In this document: positions 35,401 through 48,300 of the stretch, piece by piece | Numbering within the stretch: position 1 is the first letter of the stretch | How the letters are laid out: every line of letters begins with the position of its first letter | NCBI GenBank assembly: GCA_964007475.1 | Contig: OZ023274.1 | Coordinates: forward strand, 73,047,303 to 73,111,302 | DNA from: Hybos culiciformis | Lineage: Eukaryota; Arthropoda; Insecta; Diptera; Hybotidae | Reading direction: 5' to 3' | Length of the DNA: 64,000 nt | Translations under genes and position numbers: made by a program | The notes under the pieces: generated by a model | What the model was told of the DNA's origin: nothing | The model's input: the letters and a program-made list of their open reading frames with translations, nothing else | Database searches by the model: none

Positions 35401-38400
35401 ACACTAAAAAACAATGAATAACAAAAATTTGTTAAAAATGAGGAAGGGCGAACGAACATGATAATGTTCATTCTGTTCTTTTTTTATATAAAAAAAATAA
35501 TAATAATAAATAAAAACAAATCAATATTGAGAAAAATAATATTATTAAAAATTTATGATGGCTTAACGAAGTCCATTCAATAGTTTATTTTATTCTATTT
35601 TCTATTTTGTACTAAATTATTTGATCAATCTCGGTTTTTAGTTTCTAATTTTGTTCTCTATAATTTCTTAATAACAATTCAAAATTTGTTTGGTTTAAAA
35701 AATGGAATAATAGTAATATTGGAATCTTGGTTATTGTTCGAATCCTCTCTGATCAAAATTAAAAAAATTGTTTCTTTCCTGTTCAGTTATAGTCCAGGCC
35801 CTATTGAGAAAAAAAAAATACGAAAAAAAAGAAGCACAAAAAGTGCTGTTTGGGTTTCTGAAAAACAGTAGTTTTTAAAAAACAGCTGTTTGCTGTTTTA
35901 GAATTTTGAAAAAACAGCAGTTAACAGCTGTTTTACTGTTTTTTCATGTTTAATAAAAATTCAAGTTACATTTTTCCATATCTAAGCATGGTTTTATTAA
36001 ATGCTTTCAATTTTAATATAAATTTAACTTTGTATAATATTACTTCAAAAATACGAGTGATGATAATGACTTGTCAGAAAGACGTGTTCTTATTTTTGTA
36101 CAGAAATTAGTACATACTGAAAATTGTCCTATGTTTTTGAAGAGAGTAAATTCAGCCTTTAACCACTCGAAATTGTGGTTTCCAAGGAGCTACTGAAGGT
36201 GATTCAATTTTCTCAAGCAATACATTAAGTTCGTTTTGTAGGGTTAAAATTTCACTTGTGGAACTATCGGCAGTTGTTTCAATTATTTAAACATCATTTA
36301 CACAAAAAAGTCGAGATGCGAACATGCCTTCAAAATCTATTGTACTTCTCGATGCCGTGATCGTAGAGTTCTTAAGGCCGCATAATAAGTACATAACATC
36401 CAACGTTCATCAATTCGAATGTTCAAATCATCCATCAACTTCTTGCTAATTTCACTTTTAATTAAAGAGAGTTTCTCAAACATAAATTTTAATGTTGTGC
36501 CAGCGCTCATCAGTGTTAAATTTTCTCTACCAAGATTCTCAACAGCTAGTTTTACAGGCTTCATAGCCTCTAGCAAAAACAGTAAAAACAGCACTCAAAA
36601 AACAGCTGTTTGCTGTTTTTAATTTTTTTCAAAAAAAACAGCTGTTTTACTGTTACTGTTAAAAACAGTCCAGAAACCCTAGGTGCTGTATGTACAGATT
36701 ATTATGTTATATTTGTAAGATCCGTGATGAATTGTTTTTTTGGTACAAGTAAGTTAAGTCCAACAAAAATTTGATTTTGCCACCCCTCCTCATCAAAAAA
36801 ACAATGAAACAATTAAGTAACCATTTAGAAAAATAATTATAATGATCCAGACCTCAATATAAAGATTTACTACATATGAATGAAGAACATAAAAAAAAAC
36901 CAACTTTTTATTCAGAACACAGAATGCACATTAACGAAAAAAAATAACAGTGAAATATTTTTATTTTTTATGGCTGTTTTATATAAAATTATAAGTGACG
37001 TGAAATTCGTTAATAACAGCCTCTCTCAATTTGAAACTTTCTTAAAGTGATGAATTAAAATTTACTAAAAAATCGATTTTGCGAAAGCAGCTGTTGTGAT
37101 GTTAAAAACTTTTTATTTTCATTTATATATATTAAAAACTTAGTTGGTTTTACATAATAATCGCAATAACTCTTAATTTAAGTTATTAATGAACTTTCCA
37201 CCAACATAAAAGAAATATTATCGAAATTAGAAATGTAGTAAGATTAATTACATCCGAAACCGCCACAGTCGCTTCGTCGTAATTTTAAGCATGTAGTTTA
37301 AAGTAAGTTTGAACATACAGTTATTGAAAAAGTTAATTTTATTAGCTTTAACCGAAGACTAATATGATAAAATACTCTTCTATAAAAATTATAAAAAAAA
37401 ATGTTTATTTTTATTTTAGATTAAAGGCAATTAATATTTTAAAATAAAAAAATTCAAATTTAATTTTAACTTGCAACAACAACCGTTTATTAAATTTAAG
37501 ATAACAATATTTATTCAATAGTTTTTTAATTCAAAGCCTGTTAAATTACAAAACTATTAAATTAAAAAAACTGTTAATATTTAAGGATTAACTGTTTAAG
37601 TGCTGGTAGAGTTAAAAAATACATTAATTCATTCCAGTTCCGCCAAAAATTCACATCGAAATAAGAACGAATTTTGTTTTAATGAATTTTTTTATTTTTA
37701 AACCCGAGGAAAAAAATTCGGAAGATAAGTAAGTGCCTAAATCAATTTTTATCAACTATATATTTTGAGAGAGATTATTTGCATATTTTTGTAAATTAAT
37801 TTTATTTATTTACAATTGTTAATTTTTTACAAAATTTATAATGAAAAAAATAAATAATAAACGTTATTATAAATTTGTAATAAAAGTTATGTATAGATAT
37901 CAACATGGAATGATATGCCCAGGAGTTTTAATTTGTTTTTCACCCCCTGTTTTAGATTAAAAACTGTAATATTGTATTAATAGTAGAATGTGATTCTTTT
38001 TGTGTCTTTCACAAATCTCACTACATTAAAAAGTCATATCCGAGTTAATCAATTATTTATGATGACACCGCAAATCTTTTTGAAGGGTAATTTTTTTTTA
38101 TTTCGCTTCATTTGAACATATTTATATATTTTGGTTTTGTTTTTTTTATTTGTATGTTGATAATTTAAAAAATATTATAAGCTTGGTTTTCCATTTATTT
38201 TGAATTTTTTTTTATATGTTTTGGTGGGTAGTAGTTATAATAGTAGATTATTGTATATGTAAACTAAATTTGTTATTAATTAAGAGTTCTGTATACACAA
38301 AAATACATTGACACGAGTCAATACTTATATCACGAGACCGAAGGTCGAGTGATATAAATTGACAAGTGTCAATGTATTTTTGTGTAAATACAGAACGAGT

Positions 38401-39321
38401 TGTATAACAAATTTTGTTTACATATCCAATATACTGTTTTAATGCGTAGGGGAGAGGTAGTTGCAAAGAGAGAATATTTTTTCGTCTCATTTATTCTCAT
38501 TTTTTTTTTTTTGTATTTGGCTGTATTGAAATATTGTGAGAGATATTATGTTTGTTTAGGTATTACGTAATATTCAATACGAAACATCTAAATGATTTCA
38601 TTATTTACGCTGATGCATCTAAATTTTTTCATTATATACGCTGATGCATCTAAATTTTTTCATTATTTACGCAGATGCATCTAAATGATTGCATGTGTAT
38701 TGACGCATATAATACTCCATTTAGTGATCTAAATTCTATAGCACTAAATACAACATAACGATCCCCAACGCATTAAAATATATAAGCATTTGCAATATAT
38801 ATCGTACATTTCTTCCAAATAACATCAGTGAAATGATAGACTATATTAACGAGGGAAGATTTGGAATAACTAATTTTGAAATAACCTCTAGCACTAATTC
38901 AAAAATGGTATGGCTGTTATTGTAATATTACATATACCTATTTAAGGCTTGATGTATAATGTACTTTAAGTGGACGTTTTCAGCGAATACATTGAGATAG
39001 CTTTGCATAACTTGAAGAAAAAAAAACAATTATTCTGAAAATCGTATACTTACTTTAATATAAGTAATTGTATTTATAATAATATACAACATTATACCCA
39101 AAACAAACAAAACAATAAGGATAAACTTAATTCTAAATATGTGCCAACAATCCCATAATTTTTTTTTTTCAACATTTTTGTCTACACATAAAATAAATTT
39201 TATATGTCTGCCATGGAATTCTCTAGGGATTTCATTTTGGTACAAGCAAAATTACTTTAGTTGCATCGTATTTTTTATTTGAATGACAGTCTTAGAAACA
39301 TAGTTTTATTTTTATTTTATA

Positions 39322-39378
<57 letters not shown>

Positions 39379-42300
39379 CATATATATTTTTATCTTTTTT
39401 TATGAATTTTTTTTTTTACATATATTTCAATAAAGAATAGCGTGAAAATGGTCCATTTCACTTCTAAGTGTAATCATTCATTAGAGAATTTTCGAAATAT
39501 TTATATAATATATATGTAACTTTTGGAATAAAAATTAAAAAAAACAGTCAAATTGTATCACAAACAAGGAATAAATCAAGTAAAACAATATTGTTTTCGA
39601 CTATTGTTACATTACATTCACAGTATATGTAATAACTTGTGAACTTCGAAAAAAAATGTAGAACAGTACCAGTACCTCAAAAATGAAGTTTGGCGCCCGT
39701 TTTCAATATTTCGACTTTACTTTCAAGATATCTTTGATTTAAGATACTTTATTTTTAAGATTCTTTACTTTTAAGATTTTAAATTCAGTCAGTAAAAATA
39801 TTTGATAGTACAATATTGAAATAGAAAATTTATGAATTAAAATATATAAAATATTCTATTAATGGAATAATAATTGTTGTATTTTTATTTTCTTAAAATT
39901 TATACTCTCAATTATTCTTGATTTTATTTTACCTCACAAGGACCTCTTTATTAAATATGTATAACATCCAAAACTTATAAACAATATAGAAATAAAAGTA
40001 TTTCAAAGAATATCATAAAATTCATAAAATTAATAATATAAGCAAGCCCCATCAAAAGTTTTCTCATAAAAATAAAATCAAAAATCGATTACAATAATTG
40101 CAATTTTATCTCTTGATGAATATATTTGCTGTATATTTTCAGAGAAAAAAAAAGCCCAATATTGTTTTCCAATATCTTTTCTAAAGTCCTTTTTTATTAC
40201 AATTCCACTTTATATTCTGGTAGTAATATTTTTTGTGGATTTGTCTTTATTGGAATTAATATGCATTTTATTGGCTGCGCAGTAAAAGGATTTTCCTTTT
40301 TTTTTTAGCGCTTAAATTCAAATTTTGTGTAAATCCAAATATAAAATAAATATTTTGAAATAAAAAAAAAATGTTTTTCCCAATAAAATATGGCAATAAA
40401 GTTTCAATTAAATTCAAGTATGTAGGTATGTATTTTTAAATTAAATTCTGGATTTGTTTTTTATTAAAAACTGAACATTTGATAAGTTTTATATTCTCTA
40501 TAAAATTATTAAAAAAATAAATCCCATGAAATAATACAAAAATTTGTTTGAACTTTTCAAAAGTAAAATTTTGAATTTTAATCCGGTCCCAAAATTACAA
40601 TACTTATTTCCATCAGGCTGAGTAGTTTTTTAGATGAATTGAAATATTTTAAAATTTAAGAAATATATGTCGACACTTTCAAAATATTTGATGTACCAAA
40701 AAAAAAGGTACAAACTGATGACCAATTGTCGCGCTATACTTACTAAGACATAATTTTGATATAAAATTCAATATTCAATGAATTCATAAATTTATTATTT
40801 TCAGATATTATATGAATAAAAGCCAATAATGTTATTCAATAATTTTGTAAGAATCATTATCATTTCCAAAGGTTTATAAATAATGGAATAAAGGATGTTG
40901 AGTTAATGGAATTTTGCAATTAAAATTTTAAAAAGCACAAAGAGATTTTATATAAAACCCTAAAAATTTTCATAAAGTTCTATATTTATATTATCAATTT
41001 TTTGTTTCAAAAGTAATTAGCAAATTATAACAAAATTTTTGCATTTTGTAGGCCAATCAATCATTAAAATATTTAAATTAAAAAAAATATTTTTTCTACA
41101 GGAACATTTCATTTTACCATAATTTGATTGACATTTTTTCTGCAAAACATAAAAATCATTTTTAATTCTCAAAAGAGTTGACTTTTGCATAAAAATACAT
41201 TTGATTTGAAATAAATTATAATAATTATCTTATGCACAGAGAAAAAAAAATGTCGAGATAAAAGTTCACGAAAAAAAAAATATTTGATTATTTAATTCGT
41301 TGAACAAATTAAAAAGTAAATAGTTGATGGTCAACAGAGACAAACATTATGTTTAATTTCTATATTATTTTAATTATTTTATAACGAAAATGTTATGATA
41401 TTTAATTTTGATTCCCGAAACCGAGGAGTTATACAAATCACAGCAGAATGAAATGAAACTCAATAAAAACTATGTATTGTTAATTTCAAATATTCGTTGT
41501 CTTAATGACTATTATAGTGATCTATGTAATACAAAGATCAGGAGATAACAACAGGAATACTTCGTGTGTTTTTACACATAAATGAACTGTTATCTTTTTT
41601 TTAATTAACAATAACAATAATATATTTCATATTACTTACAACAAATGAACTATTAAATAATATGCAGCAGATTACAACCTAACATATACAATATTACATT
41701 TAATTTATATGTAACGCATTATATGCAATAATGTAATAATAATGATGTTATAGGTTGAATTGCATAATTTATTGATTATTTTAAGAAAAGGAATACATTT
41801 TCTGTTATTTGTTATGAATTATGATATGTAAATTATTATTACAAATGATTTTATGTTCAATGTTTGTATAATTGACATTTATTACTTTTAAAATATGTCT
41901 AATGGTATTTTCGTTAACTATATAACTTTATTGACTTCCAAACAGTAATATTTGCATAAATATTATGTTTTACGACAAGTTTATTATGATATAATGACAA
42001 GTAACTTCAAACCTTAGTTTCAACCCTCTTATTAATTAATTGTTAATAATTTTAAGTTAAATACTTTTCTATGAAGGTAAGAATTTTGATGTTGGTAAGA
42101 ATTTATGAATATGTTCTATGTATTTATACTAGTAATATTGAATTTATACTAATCAATTATTTTTACATTTACTTTTATTAATTTGATTTTTGTTGTAAAG
42201 GTAAGGATAATAAACCGATAGTTTTTCGCCAATTTAAATAATACACCATTATTTTTCTTTACTGGGAAAGAATTACATCCATGTATATATATAAATTATG

Positions 42301-45300
42301 TGTTAATTAAATTTTACTTCGATTATTATTAGAATGTCGTTAATGTAAACAATATTTTTTATTACAAATGCAACATATATTAAATTAATTTTTTTTTTTT
42401 ATTTTACTGTTACAACAATTTTAAAATTTATTAATTTCTTTTATTTTATTTAAATTTTTTTTGGACCAGTGTCTTCTACTTTTTCCTTAATTTTTTTTCC
42501 TCATGAATGAACTTTTTATTTTTAATTTATTAATGTATTTGAATCATATACTTTTTTCTAAAGTAATGCGGAATTGACTATTTTACATATTCATTATTAA
42601 TTTATGTTAACTTTAAATATTTGTTCGACTATTGCTTTTAGAACTGCGATACTACCATCTTCATTAATAAATTAATAAATTAGTCATTGATGAACCAAAC
42701 GCAGTTTTTTATTTGCTTAAAATTTGTTGTTGTACATGAAGTAGCTAGAATCAAAAATAAAACTCGATAACTTTCAAGAACAGCATTAAGTCTATTTTAT
42801 AGATTAAAAGATTTTTTAACATTTAACTGAATGTAGTATCTTAAAAACAACAAAATTTCGTGAATGTCCTTCGAGAATTTTAAGCTAGAGAGTTTCTATA
42901 ATCTGCTACCACCGTTTTTCGGTACATATAACTTTCGGTTCCGATAGTAATTAATAACTCGATCGTCGATAATGATGATATGCTGTTAAACACTCTTTGA
43001 GAAATAATACAAAATCATTTAAAATTTTGGTATCGTTTTAAGTATTCTATGAATTCCACCAATTTTGTTTATTTTTCCATTATGTTAATTATGAAACCTA
43101 AAAATTGTTTTTAAAAAATTTATTCATGCTCCATTCAGAAAAAATTTTGCAGATTCTTCGAGTTGTTTCATTAAAGCATACATTTCTATGGTTACTTTTG
43201 ATTCAAAAGATTCAAAATGAAAAATATAAACAAACTAAAAGTTTTTTAATATTAAAATTTTGTGCGAATATTTGAGATTCTTTTAGAGATAACAGAAATA
43301 CCTACTTGAAAATATCTATTTAATATAAAAACATAAAATTATACTTTACTTATTGCGTATGTCTGTATTTATAGGGGTATCTTTCACACACCGTGTATAA
43401 TAACTTTGAAATGCAATTCGGTTAAAGAAAAGCTTCGTCATGCGCATTTTTCATTCCAGATACATTATGTATATTATTGGAAAGTATTTTGATGGAAATT
43501 ATTTTTATATAATAATATTTTACAAAATTTTTAACATAAAACTGTTATAAATTTTAAAGGAATTTTTTTTTATATACATACATAAATATAATTTTTTTTT
43601 TTTTTTTTACACACTTGTAATTTTTAAATTCATTCATGGGAAATCACGTTAATTAAATTTTAATTAATTAAATATTGTTTCATTTAATCCATTTAGACTT
43701 TTTTAAAAGCCAAGAAAAATAAATCACTTTTACTTTTCTAATATAAATTTAAAATGTAGAAAATTTCGTATTCTAAATATATGTACATAGGTAAGGGTTT
43801 CATTTTGATGTAACTATACATGCTATAATAACATATTAATTAAAAAGGAAGGAATTTATTCACAAATATAGTAAATTTCTTATTAAATTATAATAATGTA
43901 TAGGTATATAATGTCTATCAACCGAGAATCTTTAATATATTTAATTTATTGAATATTAAGAGAATAATTTTTTTCGTTTTGGCGGAAGAATTCTTTATCT
44001 TGCGGAAAATAAAAAGAGAATAGGAAAATAAAATAGAATAACTTCAATTTATGTAAAAGAATTAAGTTAGATAATGATTATAAAAAGTATAGCGTTGCCT
44101 CTCTATAAGACTCTTTTGTAATTTATTTGCGGCGCCAACTTCTATTATCTTAAATGAAATTCATATGTATATAACTCGGACTACACTGTAAATATGTAAT
44201 AGCATTTTTTGAGGTTAAATTTTACTATGTAATTTTTTTAATTTTTATTTTATACAATACACGACTCTTAAGCAAGTATAAGTATGAATATTCTGGAATC
44301 AAATAAATAAGTAAAAATAAATTAATATAATGCATTTTGTTTAGGACCTAATTTACGAATCATTTCGCTGTTTGGCAAAATTTCTTGATAATTTTTAAAT
44401 CAAGAGTATGATTTTTAACTAAACTCAAGTTTGAAACTATTATTTAAAAAAAAAAATAAAATTTTAAAAGAAAATAATTAAAGAAATCTAATATTTTAGC
44501 ACAACAAGCTTATATCTTTCGATTCTAGACTTTAAATATCATGTTTTAAGAACATTGAAAAAATTATTTATTATAAATATTATTTCCAATGAATAATGAA
44601 TATCGTATGTAAATAAAAACAAGATTGTGTTAAAGCCACCCACAATTTTATATTAGGTACACGATACATATTATTCTACTTACTACTATCATAACTACTA
44701 TCATTATAAGTATAAAATTTAAAAAAAAAGAAGAAAAAATTTCATCCTCATTAATGGATAATTCGCTCCCTTTTCAATCAAAATATTAAAACAAAAAAAA
44801 AAGGTACCAATTCTATATTTCTATATATATTATATATATATACCAATACATTATTATTCAACTAAAACAGATAAAATTAGAAAGAAAATAGGGAAAAAGC
44901 TATTAAAGAGCTTGATATTGTCATTTCCCATTTAATAAATTTATGTTCCATAGATGCGTCCAAAAAAGCCATTCAAAGTTATTATTAAAAGCAATAAAGA
45001 AAATCTTTTCACGCTTTTCATTTTTATTACACAAATAAAATGGCAGTTTATTTTTAGATATTTGATTTTCTAAAAAGGAAAAAAAAATTCAATCTTTTAC
45101 TATGTATGAGTGTATCCAGTCTCAGTATAGAAAATTCCCTGTATACATTTTGGTGTGTATATATATTTTTGACCGATTTTATTTTCCTTTACACAGGATT
45201 CTATTTCCATCAGGGTTGTGGAAATTTGTTTAAAGGATAAAAAATAAAGTGTGTAGATGTACAGTGTTATATTATAAGAATGGCGGTTGGACATTTGTCC

Positions 45301-48300
45301 GCGGGACATTTGTCCGCGATTTGTTTTTGTATCGCGGACATAAAAATGACATTTGTCCGCGATTCGAAATGTCTTTTGTTCGCGATAAAAATTAATCGCG
45401 GACAAATGACATTTTGCAAAATGACATTTGTCCGCTAAAAATTTAAAAAATCAATCGCGGACAAATGACATTTGTCCGCTAAAAATTTGAGGCTAAAGTG
45501 CGGATGACGTGAACCAATCAGAATCGGCACAACGAGTGAGAGGTGGGAGGCGGCGGGCGGGTGGACTGGTGGACTGGTGGTTGGTCAGTCCAACCGCCCG
45601 CCCGCCGCCCCCCGCCGCCCCCCACCCCCTCTCTTTAAGGGGCAAATCGGGCAAAAAAAAAAAAAAATTGCACATACAAAATGTATGAAGAATTTGGGGG
45701 GCCTCTACCCCTCTACCCTTTTCCAAGCTTCAGACGATTCTGAGTGGTTCACGTAATCTAACTATCTCCAAAATTGAAAAATCAATCGCGGACAAATGAC
45801 ATTTTCCAAAATGAGATTTGTCCGCTAAAAATTTAAAAAATCAATCGCGGACAAATGACATTTTGCAAAATGACATTTGTCCGCTAAAAATTTAAAAAAT
45901 CAATCGCGGACAAATGACATTTTGCAAAATGACATTTGTCCACTAAAAATTCGAAAAATCAATCGCGGACAAATGACATTTTGCAAAATGACATTTGTCC
46001 GCTAAAGTTAGAAAATTCAATCGCGGACAAATGTCATTTTGCAAAATGTCATTTGTCCGCTAATTTTGAGACATTTGTCCGCGGCGGACAAATGTCATTT
46101 TACAATCGCGGACAAATGACATTTTGCAAAATGACATTTGTCCGCGAAGTTTTCCATACAAATTTCATCGCTGACAAATGTCCCGCGGACAAATGTCACG
46201 GCGCCCAGTGTTATATTATAAGAATAATATATCTGTTAAAGCGTTTTCATTACTTGAAATGCTCTCAGTAATGTGAATTGAAAACTGTTTGATTTTGCAG
46301 ATTTTTTTCAACAGAAACGGTTTAGAACATCTGCTCACCTATTCTAAAAACCGATAAAAGAAAATTTTTAGACTTCCAGATAAGCGTCCTCACTATACGG
46401 CTAGCTTTAATGTAGAAGAAGATACATCTATTTTGTTTTTTAGTCAATTTAAATGAATTGGTCGTTTTCAATATTCAAAGCAATGAAAACGGATTTTCTC
46501 AGCACATATACTTCAATGAAATAAACAATATTTTATTATTAAAATAGATATTATTTTTTCTTTTTTTATAACGGCGCAATATCTGAATGGATTTTTCTAA
46601 CTAAAAAAAATCTAAAAGATATAAAATAAAAACCCAACGATAAACATTAGATAAACTCCACTTTAGTTTAATTGAGAAATTTTATAAATTGCAATTTTTA
46701 AAAATCCGATATTAATATTTTATTCGGTAAGCGATAAGCGATAGATTTTGTAAAATTTTGTAAAATTTAGTAAAGATCATGTGTTCCTAATTTCTTCATT
46801 CATATTTAATTAATGAAAGTCAAACTGAAATAATGTTAACTTTATAAACTCAAGTTATTAAATTGTTTCAGGTGGAACCGGTGTAATAAGCTCTGAAACT
46901 ATACATTATTTCTGTTTTTTGAATTATTCTCGAAAATGTTTAATTTATGAATAATAAAATAATAATGTAGGTACAAAATAAAAATTCTATAATATGCTTT
47001 TGAAACTATTTTACACTGCACTATAACTACACTGATATGACAATATGGATTTTATAGCTTTCAAATCGTTATTATTATTATTATATGGGTATTATCATTA
47101 TAATATTTTTCTGAACATTGGATTAGTTAGAAAATTTATACTATAAAATGGCCATTTTGGAAAATAAAATTCAAATTATACGAAACAATTGAGTTATGTT
47201 GAATTTTTTTTTCATAATATTTTCAAGTGGAACTTGTTTAATAATATTTTTTTTCCTAATATAGAAAATATTTAATTTTAATACGGAATTACTACGGAAC
47301 GTTAACGTATTCTGTAGGTAGATTGAATTTTTGGTAATTAAAATATTTTTAGTAATATAATTTATTTAAAAAATTTACAACCTCAATAACTCTGCTAGCT
47401 TCCCTTTTCAATTGGATGCTACTATGATATTAAACTTAAGATATTTAATCTTAAATTGATAATATAGAATTATCTTTTGCTAATCGTAATAAAAGAAAAT
47501 GTTCCTAATACTAAATCGAATCATAATACTAGATGCCTCTGTTATTGCATGTTATATCGTTTCACATCTTTCTTTCTATATACCATGTAGAAAAAAAAAA
47601 ATCGAAGAAATTTCCATAAAATTTATTAAATTCCTGTTTTTCATCATAATACTTATAAAAATTAATAATAAAAATATTATTTATCATATATTTTTGAGAT
47701 TATGATTATACTTAAACCAATAAAGTATAAAATTTAATCATAACATACTTTTGTAGAACAGAAAACCTTAACAACGGAAAAAAAATTTCAAGAAAAACCT
47801 TTTTTTTTTCTTTTCTTAAAAGATGGAATGCAAAGGTGGAAAACACTTAAAATTTATTTATTTTTATTGTTTTTTATTTTTACCTTAGTACAAAAAAAAG
47901 GGAAAACTTTCACATACATTTTCTTTTATCGCAAGTTTTTCCATAATATTTCCATCTTTGAAGTTCGAAAAGTATGTAAGTATAATAGTAAAAAAAAAAT
48001 TCTGTTAATAGAAGGTAAAATTATTAAAATTGTATATTAAAAAACTTCGTTAGGACTTATTTTTTATATTATGGATTACGAACTATTTTTTAAACCAATA
48101 ATTGCGAAATAATAAAATGTTAACCATTTGGGTTAATTTTCCAGAGCGATCAGTGTTAGTTGGAATGTTTAAGATGAAGATACAACTGTCGATATTTTAA
48201 TTTAATGCTCAACGTACATATTAAATTGAGTAAATAATAATAATTAGGTAATATACTTTATTTACAGGAACACTCTATTCCATACTTGGCCAAACTGAGG

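Noticed and set aside
38451..38464. GAGGTAGT resembling the let-7 seed
   Set aside because: Only eight bases match; the rest of the let-7 sequence and its hairpin are absent.
45100..46271. Open frames inside foldback element 2
   Set aside because: They follow the repeated palindrome units, giving repeated DKCHF/GQMS peptides, and match no transposase.
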